Shown: one piece after another, positions 1 through 7,025 of the stretch
Layout: every line of letters starts with the position of its first letter
How positions within the stretch are numbered: the first letter of the stretch is position 1
The notes under the pieces: model-generated
Told to the model about the DNA's origin: nothing
The model's database searches: none
Seen by the model: only the letters and a program-made list of their open reading frames with translations
NCBI RefSeq assembly: GCF_001940565.1
Contig: NZ_LTDM01000011.1
Location: 1-64,000 of the forward strand
Length of the DNA stretch: 64,000 nucleotides
Direction of reading: 5' to 3'
From: Tissierella creatinophila DSM 6911
GTDB taxonomy: Bacteria; Bacillota; Clostridia; Tissierellales; Tissierellaceae
Translations under genes and position numbers: made by a program

Positions 1-69
1 TTCAATTTCCGTTTTGAGTTATAAACAACTTGATACTGTATATATACCCAAAATCGGGGGAATCCCAGC

Positions 70-127
70 CATTTCAATAGATTGAAATGCAGTAAAATAG
101 CTCGCTACAGAGTTCTGCAACGAGCTA
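70..127 (+). promoter_or_regulatory. Two dyads in the leader of the LytTR regulator gene
   Basis: Two inverted repeats precede the ribosome site. CATTTCAAT (70-78) pairs perfectly with ATTGAAATG (81-89) around a 2-base centre. TAGCTCG (98-104) pairs with CGAGCTA (121-127), with a further CAGA/TCTG pair inside (108-117). They could be an operator and an RNA hairpin, or the end of an upstream transcript that lies outside the window. The dyads are seen; their role is inferred. Confidence 0.4.
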
Positions 128-153
128 TAAGCGGTAATTTTAGGGGGGATTTT

Positions 154-879
154 ATGTTTAATATAGCCATTTGTGAAGATGATAAAAATTTTGCTTTAGA
201 ACTGAATAAAACTATTTATAGAAAGTTTCTTAATTATAATTTAAAATGTAAAATCCAAATATTTTATTCTGGAGAAGATATTCTTCATAATATATTTGAC
301 TTAGGGGAAAGATACGATATTATATTTTTTGATATAGAACTTCCAGGAGTAGATGGGATAGAAGTAGCCAAAAATATTAGATACTTAGATGAAGACTCAA
401 TATTTATATTTATTACATACTTAAATGAAAAGGTATATGAAGCTTTAAACTTAAATATATTTCATTTTATTAGAAAAGATTATTTTCATAAAGAAATAGA
501 TAACATTTTAGAACTATTAATTAAAAAATTAGATTACTTAACTAAGTCTTATTTATTTTCTATAGGCGATGAAGAAATTTATTTTAAACTACATGATATC
601 TTATATTTTGAAGTATTAAATAGAAAACTTATATTGAATACAGAAGATAAAAAACATATTTCAAATTATCGCTCTTTAAAAGATATTCCTTTTAACTTAA
701 TAGAAAATTACTTTTATGAAGTCTATAGAGGTGTAGTAATAAATTTAAATCATGTGAGGGATTTTAAAGATGATAAAATAATTTTATCTAATGATGCAGT
801 TATATATATAGCAAGAAGAAGAAGTAATGATTTTAAACAAGAGTTTTATAAATTTATTGCTTCTAAAAGAGAGGAATAG
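154..879 (+). CDS. LytTR-family response regulator (AgrA type)
   Basis: Predicted cytoplasmic response regulator of about 241 residues. An N-terminal receiver domain carries the acidic pair D9-D10 (motif ICEDD) and the likely phospho-acceptor D60 in IIFFDIELPG. The C-terminal half (about 145-235) looks like a LytTR DNA-binding domain. I chose the ATG at 154 because it follows a strong AGGGGGGA site; an upstream in-frame ATG at 82 has none and would add 24 unlike residues. The partner kinase starts 2 bases after the stop, so the pair is surely co-transcribed. No AgrB/AgrD-like genes are visible downstream, so the signal, if a peptide, must be encoded outside the window. A truncated copy of this gene's 5' end lies at 4876-4997. 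Confidence 0.9.
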   Translation: MFNIAICEDDKNFALELNKTIYRKFLNYNLKCKIQIFYSGEDILHNIFDLGERYDIIFFDIELPGVDGIEVAKNIRYLDEDSIFIFITYLNEKVYEALNLNIFHFIRKDYFHKEIDNILELLIKKLDYLTKSYLFSIGDEEIYFKLHDILYFEVLNRKLILNTEDKKHISNYRSLKDIPFNLIENYFYEVYRGVVINLNHVRDFKDDKIILSNDAVIYIARRRSNDFKQEFYKFIASKREE

Positions 880-881
880 AT

Positions 882-2192
882 ATGTATAATCCCAATACTA
901 TAATAAGCCTTATATTTACTATTATACATGCATTTATTTTTATAGGCTTACTATCGGTGTTTAGAAAAGGCAAAGATTATAAATTGTTTGATATAATTGC
1001 AATAATAAGTATAGTTATTGTATCTCACATACTTACTTTCTTAGGAATAGCTACTTATATTAAAGTAATTCTTATTTCTATAATGCTATTTTTAATAACA
1101 TTTTTATATAAAATAAGATTTTATGAAAGAATACTACTCGTTATACTCTATTATTTTATAATAATTGTATCAGAACTTTTAGTCACTCTTTTTCTTTCAA
1201 ATATTCTATATATAAATTTAGAAACTATAGAATCAACCTATATATACTCATATCTATTTTTAGGGATAATAAGTGAGTTTTTAGCTATAATTATATTTTC
1301 TATAGTTAAAAGAAGTTTTTCACTTAAAAAGGTTATACTTCCAAGGTACCTTAATTATATTTTAATATTGATAATACTCTTATCTATTACCTCTATGCTT
1401 TTATTATTTAATGCGGCTTTAAATACGGTTTCTAAAAATATACAGTTCATCTTATTTATAATTTGTCTCCTTATATTATTTATAAATCTAAGTATACTTA
1501 TAATATATTTTTCAGCTAATAACTTTTATATAGGCCTTCAAAAGAAAACAACAAGAAAAATTTATAATAAATCTTATAAAAAGTTTATTATAAATGCTGA
1601 GAAAAGAGAAGACTCTCTATCTAAGATGTGGCATGATATAAATAATCACATTAAAACTTTGGAGAAAATGAATGATTTGGAAAGCAATAAGAGCATTGAT
1701 TATATTAACGCTCTTAAAAACCAGATTGAAAGTATTCCCAATAAAATAAATTCTGGAAACAAGTTAATTGATATAATTTTAAATGATAAATACTTAGAGG
1801 CAATTTCACACAACATTATATTTAACATAAAAGTAATAGCCCCACCAAAATTAAATATGGATGATTTAGATTTAAGTTCTATTCTATTTAATACTATAGA
1901 TAATTCTATTGAAGCCTGTTTAAATAGCAATTTAGAGAATAAATATATCTATTTACAATTGTATCCAGATGGAAACTTTTTATATTATAAAATTAAAAAT
2001 AATTATGATGAATCTAATAGTTCCTTTAATAAAAAACTTTTTTTAAATAAAAAAGAATATATTCAAAAAGGATATGGGCTTAGGATTGTAAGAGATATTG
2101 TAGAAAAATATGATGGCTACATTGATATAGATAAAGGTGATAATGAATACTCTGTGACCATAGTACTACCTTTAAGATATTTAACATTTTAA
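882..2192 (+). CDS. AgrC-like sensor histidine kinase (GHKL ATPase)
   Basis: Membrane sensor kinase of 436 residues. The first roughly 210 residues are almost wholly hydrophobic, with about six to seven membrane spans. A short dimerisation helix follows with H251 in the motif MWHDINNHIK, typical of AgrC/CitA-type kinases. The C-terminus has a GHKL-type ATPase fold: the N-box region is NTIDNSIEAC, and the G-box region is KGYGLRIV. The preceding regulator ends at 879 and GAGGAAT serves as the ribosome site. It should phosphorylate the LytTR regulator in response to an extracellular cue. The peptide nature of the cue is inferred from the family only. Confidence 0.9.
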   Translation: MYNPNTIISLIFTIIHAFIFIGLLSVFRKGKDYKLFDIIAIISIVIVSHILTFLGIATYIKVILISIMLFLITFLYKIRFYERILLVILYYFIIIVSELLVTLFLSNILYINLETIESTYIYSYLFLGIISEFLAIIIFSIVKRSFSLKKVILPRYLNYILILIILLSITSMLLLFNAALNTVSKNIQFILFIICLLILFINLSILIIYFSANNFYIGLQKKTTRKIYNKSYKKFIINAEKREDSLSKMWHDINNHIKTLEKMNDLESNKSIDYINALKNQIESIPNKINSGNKLIDIILNDKYLEAISHNIIFNIKVIAPPKLNMDDLDLSSILFNTIDNSIEACLNSNLENKYIYLQLYPDGNFLYYKIKNNYDESNSSFNKKLFLNKKEYIQKGYGLRIVRDIVEKYDGYIDIDKGDNEYSVTIVLPLRYLTF

Positions 2193-2206
2193 TTAATACT
2201 ATCAAT

Positions 2207-2359
2207 TTACTTTTTATTTCTCCTAGAGTCAATTATTGAGCCTATAACCATACCAAAAATCATAGTTAATACAGCTGTCATACTATCTGTCTTAATTAAA
2301 AAATTTAATGAGAATCCTAATATTAATCCAATTGCTCCTCCAATAGAGGAGTTATTAAG
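2207..2359 (-). pseudogene. Start-less small membrane-protein ORF
   Basis: On the minus strand an open frame reads SSIGGAIGLILGFSLNFLIK and continues about 27 residues further to a terminus rich in R, N and K. It looks like a small glycine-rich membrane protein, but the frame has no ATG, GTG or TTG near its start and is closed by a TAA at about 2360. It begins inside the 3' end of the 2355-2816 gene. It is either the 3' remnant of a broken gene or is started from an unusual codon such as ATT. Family unknown. Confidence 0.4.
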
Positions 2360-2816
2360 TTATAGTTTCTTTTTTAATGCCTTTCGATTGTTTATAAAAA
2401 CTTGTAATAAGTGAATATCCAAGTACTAATTGAAATACAAAGACAAAACCAGAACCATTTTGTATAAATATAAAACCAGGGTATGTTAATATTCTATATA
2501 TTAAATTATCATTATATAAATACATAAAGAGATAACTCATTGAGAAATATAAAGATGGTATTACCATCAAGATTATTTTAGATAAATTAATTTTCCAATT
2601 TCCTTCTTTCCTTATCTCCTTAATTATATATTCTAAACCTAATAATAAGCCTATACTTATTTTAATAATCATAGATATTGCAAAATAAACAAAACTTAAA
2701 TTAAATGTTTCTCTTTGATATATATATTGTTGTTTTTCTACATACCCATCTAAATATATTAATGCAGCTATCAATAATATATACCCTGAATATTTAAGCC
2801 AATTGTTATTTTTCAT
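2355..2816 (-). CDS. Hypothetical membrane protein, four spans
   Basis: I do not recognise the family. The 153-residue product has about four hydrophobic segments (roughly residues 8-24, 42-62, 82-103 and 115-143) separated by short charged loops, with a basic C-terminus ending in KGIKKET. The ATG follows AAAGGAG at a slightly long spacing of about 11 bases. It is convergent with the sensor kinase and sits upstream of the start-less membrane ORF. It lies in the same accessory block as the LytTR system, so it could be one of its targets, but nothing in the sequence shows that. Confidence 0.6.
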   Translation of the reverse strand: MKNNNWLKYSGYILLIAALIYLDGYVEKQQYIYQRETFNLSFVYFAISMIIKISIGLLLGLEYIIKEIRKEGNWKINLSKIILMVIPSLYFSMSYLFMYLYNDNLIYRILTYPGFIFIQNGSGFVFVFQLVLGYSLITSFYKQSKGIKKETIT

Positions 2817-2989
2817 AAATAGAAATTCTCCTTTAAGATATAATATGTTAACCGATTTCTATACTATCACTATATACTTATTTTCTAATTTGTACTTGTT
2901 TTTTAGAAATTAAAAAATACTATAGTTTATAAAGTAAAATAATGAGACTTTGTAAATGATGTGCCATAATAAAATAAATAAATTTTTAA

Positions 2990-3250
2990 CTATTGTATAT
3001 TATTATTGATATCATTTACTTGTCCACCCTTTTCTAACAACATAGTTTTTACTTCTTTAAGTTCTTCGATAATTATGACAGTACATCCAGCAATTAAGCC
3101 TGATAGTAATACAATTCCACCATAAATAGGATATAGGTACTCTTGTTCCGCACCTCCTTGAAGAAAGCTCCTAAATAATACAATCCAAATTCCAGCTCCT
3201 ACAGTCATTAATAAAAAAAATGTAACTAGTGTTCCTAAAATCTTTTTCAT
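2990..3250 (-). CDS. Small membrane protein with two spans
   Basis: 86-residue protein with two hydrophobic segments (about 4-27 and 40-62) and an acidic-amphipathic tail with ELKEVKTMLLEK. A good GGGAGG site precedes the ATG. I do not recognise the family. The topology (short cytoplasmic N-terminus, a loop with QGGAEQEY, then a charged tail) resembles small regulatory or holin-like membrane proteins, but no assignment is justified. It lies between two other minus-strand accessory genes. Confidence 0.6.
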   Translation of the reverse strand: MKKILGTLVTFFLLMTVGAGIWIVLFRSFLQGGAEQEYLYPIYGGIVLLSGLIAGCTVIIIEELKEVKTMLLEKGGQVNDINNNIQ

Positions 3251-3315
3251 ATTATCCTCCCTTAAAAATATTAACGTTTTATTTAAAATGTTTGCTATAA
3301 TTTAATAATTATTTA

Positions 3316-3352
3316 GGTGTGTTTTATAATTATTATGATTATAAAACACACC
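3316..3352 (-). repeat. Perfect 15-bp inverted repeat with 7-base loop
   Basis: GGTGTGTTTTATAAT (3316-3330) pairs perfectly with 3338-3352 around the loop TATTATG. It lies downstream of the secreted-protein gene (stop at 3493) and upstream of the 2990-3250 gene. The minus-strand flank is AT-rich but has no long U run, so it is either a weak terminator for the upstream gene or an operator for the downstream one. Confidence 0.6.
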
Positions 3353-3492
3353 CTTTAACAACATCATTAGAAAAGAAGTTATTTATAATAATGTACTCTA
3401 TAAAGTTAAGGATAAATACAAACAATCTTACCAAAGGATATATAAATTAATCCCCAGTTTAGATAATTATGTGAGCGCTACAAACTTTATCA

Positions 3493-4335
3493 TTATTCTT
3501 TATAGTTATACCATTTTACAGTTTCGTTTACCCCGCTACCAAATACTATAGATACACCACCAGGGTATGTAACGGATATATTTCCAGTCAAATACTTATG
3601 TCCATATTTAACCAAAACCTCTGCGTTAGATATTCTCGAGTTGTCATAAAGATATAAATGTGCTGTTCCTGACTTTCCTACATATCTAGCATCATCTGGA
3701 TGTGTTAGGGGAAATTTAAAGTCACATCCACTTCCTGGAACTTTCCCACTAATATTATAGGTTTTATATTTTGTTTTATCAAGATATACATATCTTACCA
3801 AATTATCAGAGCCACTTCCAGAACTATATCCTTTGCTCCATGAAAATGCTAATGCGTCAGTTTTTGTGAATACTGGCATTACGTTCCAACTCCAATCTAC
3901 TAACATGTTTAAGTACGAGTAGGTATTAGAAACACCAGATGCTGCTTTATAAACAGATAATGTTAATGTGCTTGATAGTGCTTCTATTTGATAGTCTTCA
4001 CCATTAAAATTCTTCATTATTTCTAATTGATCACTATTATATCCCATATCCTTTAATTCTGATTCAGTATGGTTTTTTATTCTTTCTCTTATCTTTTCCT
4101 CAATATCTATATTTTTAACTTCTTTAACTTCTAGTTCTGTAAAACCCATATCTACTAATTCTGCATCATCCATGCTTTTTAGTTCTTCAACTAACTCAAG
4201 TTCATTAATTACAGTTTCCGATAATAATCTTGGTTCCATTTCCATTGTGCCTTCTGCATTTACAAGTCCCGTAAACGATAGACTAAAAATACAACAAATC
4301 ATTATAAAACACCTTAATCCTGACTTTGTTTTCAT
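3493..4335 (-). CDS. Secreted protein with duplicated helical motif and beta-rich C-terminus
   Basis: 280-residue protein with a clear signal peptide (basic MKTKSGLR, hydrophobic core, likely cleavage near VNA-EG, residue 27). Residues 45-115 are acidic and helical and contain two copies of a roughly 30-residue motif of the form ELxDMGxxxxxxxxxKN (AELVDMGFTELEV and SELKDMGYNSDQL). The remaining part is rich in Y, S, G, T and V and looks like an extracellular beta fold ending in VFGSGVNETVKWYNYKE. I recognise the helical motif as common in secreted Firmicutes proteins of unknown function but cannot name a family. It is monocistronic, with about 560 bp of non-coding DNA upstream. Confidence 0.7.
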   Translation of the reverse strand: MKTKSGLRCFIMICCIFSLSFTGLVNAEGTMEMEPRLLSETVINELELVEELKSMDDAELVDMGFTELEVKEVKNIDIEEKIRERIKNHTESELKDMGYNSDQLEIMKNFNGEDYQIEALSSTLTLSVYKAASGVSNTYSYLNMLVDWSWNVMPVFTKTDALAFSWSKGYSSGSGSDNLVRYVYLDKTKYKTYNISGKVPGSGCDFKFPLTHPDDARYVGKSGTAHLYLYDNSRISNAEVLVKYGHKYLTGNISVTYPGGVSIVFGSGVNETVKWYNYKE

Positions 4336-4874
4336 AACATCCTATCCCCTTTCAAATTAGATATGTTTAGTTTTACATGATAAATAACGATTATAATCAT
4401 AATTCAAATTCCATTTCCCATATAACATCGCCTCCCATTCAATATTGAATTATATGAAAATTACAAAACATTACTATCCTATCAATTCTTTATAACTTTA
4501 CTTGTTATAATTTTTGTTTCAACAGAAGAGTTATTATATGCTTTCACTTAAAGATGTCCGGTGAGAATTAAATTTTTGTGTAAAGATTCTTATATTTATC
4601 CTTCTATCCACTTTATACTGCTATAAATTTGCTGTAATCGAAGCTTTAGTTGTTATTCCTTGATATACATCTATAGAACATTTAGTTTTCTAATATATTA
4701 ACTCTTTAACAATCACCATTTTTATATCTTATCATATTTATATACTAGTACTAAGCGTAAGATGTAATAAGTTTACTTATCACTTTAATTTTTATCTCCT
4801 TCTGTTATAATAATAATATCATGTATAACTTAGACTTTGTTAGATTTTGGTTTAAGTGGTCTTTTTTTGGTCTG
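4336..4874. other. Non-coding stretch upstream of the secreted-protein gene
   Basis: About 540 bp of very AT-rich DNA without a convincing gene on either strand; the only ATG-started frames are under 20 codons. It must hold the promoter of the secreted-protein gene and the leader of the LytTR remnant. I could not identify a reliable -35/-10 pair or paired LytTR direct repeats by eye. Confidence 0.5.
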
Positions 4875-4875
4875 A

Positions 4876-4997
4876 GCGGTAATTTGAGGAGGGATTTCAT
4901 GTTTAATATAGCAATTTGTGAAGACAATAAAAACTTTACACTAGAATTAAAGAAAATCATTTGTCGAGGTAATACAGCATGGTCATCACAAAACTAA
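4876..4997 (+). pseudogene. Truncated duplicate of the LytTR regulator 5' end
   Basis: The leader GCGGTAATTT, the ribosome site and the first codons are a diverged copy of 131-214. The frame from the ATG at 4899 reads MFNIAICEDNKNFTLELKK, against MFNIAICEDDKNFALELNK in the intact gene, then leaves homology and stops at 4997 after 32 residues. Both the phospho-acceptor and the DNA-binding domain are gone. Substitutions are mostly conservative or synonymous, which implies an old duplication followed by a deletion. The deletion joint runs straight into the small membrane-protein gene at 4979. Confidence 0.85.
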
Positions 4998-5176
4998 TAA
5001 ATATAATACAGAGCATATTATTAATTTTAATTATATTTACAATTACATTTTTTGTATTTATTAAGAATACATTAGTAAATCCTAAAACTACAGATATTAG
5101 AATAATTTCTACATTAATACTATTATTTATAATAACATGGATTATAAAATTTCTACTAAGAAATACTAAAAAATAA
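4979..5176 (+). CDS. Small membrane protein downstream of the LytTR remnant
   Basis: 65-residue protein with two predicted membrane spans (about 5-27 and 42-58) and a basic tail RNTKK. The ATG lies within the out-of-frame tail of the regulator remnant and follows GAGG at nine bases, so translation may be coupled to the remnant's 32-codon frame. I do not recognise the family. The position at a deletion joint suggests it was a downstream gene brought under the remnant's promoter and leader. The shared terminator follows at 5211. Confidence 0.55.
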   Translation: MVITKLINIIQSILLILIIFTITFFVFIKNTLVNPKTTDIRIISTLILLFIITWIIKFLLRNTKK

Positions 5177-5210
5177 AAAGGAGATTACCTCTTCATTTTT
5201 ATGTATATAG

Positions 5211-5250
5211 ATAAAGCACCAAATGATAATATCACTTGGTGCTTTATTTA
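5211..5250. terminator. Bidirectional intrinsic terminator
   Basis: ATAAAGCACCAA (5211-5222) pairs perfectly with TTGGTGCTTTAT (5236-5247) around a 13-base loop, with T-rich flanks on both strands. It serves the small membrane-protein gene on the plus strand and the dehydrogenase on the minus strand, whose stop codon (5248-5250) touches the stem. Confidence 0.85.
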
Positions 5251-6201
5251 AATTATTACATTTTGAGGATTTCCTTCTAGAAACTTTTCTATATTTTTAA
5301 ATACTATCCCTGCTCTTCTTACCATAGCCTCTTCACTTGCATATGCAATATGAGGAGTTAATACTGTATTTTTAGCATTTAATAGTGGATAGTCACTAGG
5401 AATAGGCGGTTCCATATCAAATACATCTATACCTGATCCAGAAATCTTTTCTTCATTTAAAGCCTTAGCTAGTGCATTGTTATCTATAATGGGGCCTCTA
5501 GCTGCATTTATTAGTATTGCATCTTTTTTCAACATATTAAGATATCTTTGATCTACTATTCCTCTAGTTTTATCGTTTAGTGGTAGATGGATTGTAACTA
5601 TATCACTTGTTTTAAATACATCTTCCATACTCATATACTCTACTCCAAGATTCTTTAGTTCTTCATTCTCACTTCTATTAAAAGCTATAACTTTCATACC
5701 AAAGGCAATAGCTACCTTTGCTACATCTCCTCCAATGTCGCCTGTTCCAAGTATACCTAAAGTTCTACCATGGAGTTCTCTTTGTCTAAACCCTTCCATA
5801 GTTCCACCTTCACGAGTTACTTTGTGGAGTGGTACGACATTCCTTAAAATGCCTATCATAAGTCCAAAGGTAAGTTCAACTACTGCTGGGGTGCTATATC
5901 CTGCTGCATTAGAAACTAAGATATCATTTTCTTTTGCTATATCTAAGTCTACATGGTCAACTCCAGTAAATGCAACTGAAATCATTTCTAGGTCACTAGC
6001 TGCTTTTATAACTTCTCCTTTAAGTGGAGAATTTGCTATAACTAGTATATTTGTATCTTTTACTCTTCTTTTTAACTCTTCTATATCAGTAGATTTCTCT
6101 TCAAATATCTCTAATGTATGTCCTTTTTCTATTAATGGTCTAGCTATTTCCTCTAATTTTTCTTTTTCAACTCCAAGTGGTTCAAGCACTGTTATTTTCA
6201 A
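5248..6201 (-). CDS. D-isomer-specific 2-hydroxyacid dehydrogenase
   Basis: NAD-dependent oxidoreductase of the D-2-hydroxyacid dehydrogenase family (phosphoglycerate-dehydrogenase-like), about 317 residues, the usual length. The split catalytic domain surrounds a Rossmann domain with GILGTGDIGG near residue 150. The catalytic Arg is in INAARGPIID, Glu in DVFDMEPP and His in LTPHIAYAS. I prefer the TTG at 6201 because AAAGG lies eight bases upstream; a GTG at 6210 has no usable site. The substrate cannot be read from the sequence; it could be glycerate, phosphoglycerate, lactate or a branched keto acid. No serine-biosynthesis gene is adjacent. It is downstream of the DUF1295 gene in the same direction. 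Confidence 0.88.
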   Translation of the reverse strand: MKITVLEPLGVEKEKLEEIARPLIEKGHTLEIFEEKSTDIEELKRRVKDTNILVIANSPLKGEVIKAASDLEMISVAFTGVDHVDLDIAKENDILVSNAAGYSTPAVVELTFGLMIGILRNVVPLHKVTREGGTMEGFRQRELHGRTLGILGTGDIGGDVAKVAIAFGMKVIAFNRSENEELKNLGVEYMSMEDVFKTSDIVTIHLPLNDKTRGIVDQRYLNMLKKDAILINAARGPIIDNNALAKALNEEKISGSGIDVFDMEPPIPSDYPLLNAKNTVLTPHIAYASEEAMVRRAGIVFKNIEKFLEGNPQNVII

Positions 6202-6219
6202 TATCTTCACCTTTCTTAT

Positions 6220-7014
6220 TTAAATATTTAAATGTTTTTTTGGTGGCATTGGTATAAATTTATTAGTTCTTTGCTTATATTCTTCAAAATCAGGTCTACC
6301 TTCATATTTCTTTTCTAGAAGTGGTACTCCAGAAACCTTTAATAGCAAGAAATTTATAGCTACTGGTCCTATTATTCCAATAAATGATATAGGTTCAACT
6401 AGTGATATTAAAAAGATTCCCCACCACATAGTTGCTTCCCCAAAATAATTTGGATGCCTTGTGTAAGCCCAAAGACCTTCTGTCATAAGTTTTCCCTTAT
6501 TACTCTTATCAGCCTTAAACTTTTTAAGCTGGGCGTCTCCAACAACTTCAAAGAAGTAGCCAACTATCCAAACTGCTATCCCTATATAGTTTATAAGTTT
6601 TAGTCCATTTCCAGGTCTTGTGTTTGCAAGAAATACTGGCTGAACTATAATTATTAAAAGTAGCATCTGAAGCATAAAAACTCTTAAATAAGCTGCTACT
6701 GCAACATTTTTCCCTTCATCTTCCCATCCTTTTCTCATAGTAACATATCTTCTATCTTCTTTACTATTCCAGTTTCTCCTAAATAGATGATACGCAAGTC
6801 TTCCTCCCCATAGTAATACAAGTATAGTTATAACTGATCCATTTAAAGATTCTGTATTCGAGAAGAAGTAGCTATATAATGCTACAACTATAAATCCACC
6901 TCCCCAAGCAATATCTTGTAACCCATTGTTCTTTTTAGCTTGTGCTATGAAAAATACAATTGTAAAAAATACCCATAATGAAATCACAGTTCCTATATAT
7001 ACATTTATCATCAT
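6220..7014 (-). CDS. DUF1295 / steroid 5-alpha-reductase-like membrane protein
   Basis: 264-residue polytopic membrane protein with about six spans. The C-terminal signature region [18 protein letters not shown] is that of the DUF1295 and isoprenylcysteine methyltransferase/steroid-reductase superfamily, whose members bind a nucleotide cofactor near the membrane. Start is one of two consecutive ATGs (7014 or 7011) behind GGGGTG. It follows the DAK2-DegV gene by 11 bases and precedes the dehydrogenase by about 18, suggesting one transcript. The substrate in bacteria is unknown; a lipid is the natural guess because of the fatty-acid-related neighbour. Confidence 0.85.
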   Translation of the reverse strand: MMINVYIGTVISLWVFFTIVFFIAQAKKNNGLQDIAWGGGFIVVALYSYFFSNTESLNGSVITILVLLWGGRLAYHLFRRNWNSKEDRRYVTMRKGWEDEGKNVAVAAYLRVFMLQMLLLIIIVQPVFLANTRPGNGLKLINYIGIAVWIVGYFFEVVGDAQLKKFKADKSNKGKLMTEGLWAYTRHPNYFGEATMWWGIFLISLVEPISFIGIIGPVAINFLLLKVSGVPLLEKKYEGRPDFEEYKQRTNKFIPMPPKKHLNI

Positions 7015-7025
7015 TTTTCACCCCT

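Noticed and set aside
2-85. Open frame at the window start (reads SISVLSYKQLDTVYIPKIGG and further), possible AgrD or end of an upstream gene
   Set aside because: No start is visible, no AgrD-type Cys/Ser-ring motif is present, and the dyad at 70-89 overlaps its end. It cannot be supported without upstream sequence.
82-153. N-terminal extension of the LytTR regulator from the ATG at 82
   Set aside because: No ribosome site, no similarity to the receiver fold, and the duplicated copy begins its homology at the ribosome site before the ATG at 154.
5735-6223. 162-codon plus-strand frame opposite the dehydrogenase gene
   Set aside because: It mirrors the codon pattern of the minus-strand gene, which has full catalytic motifs; no ribosome site of its own.
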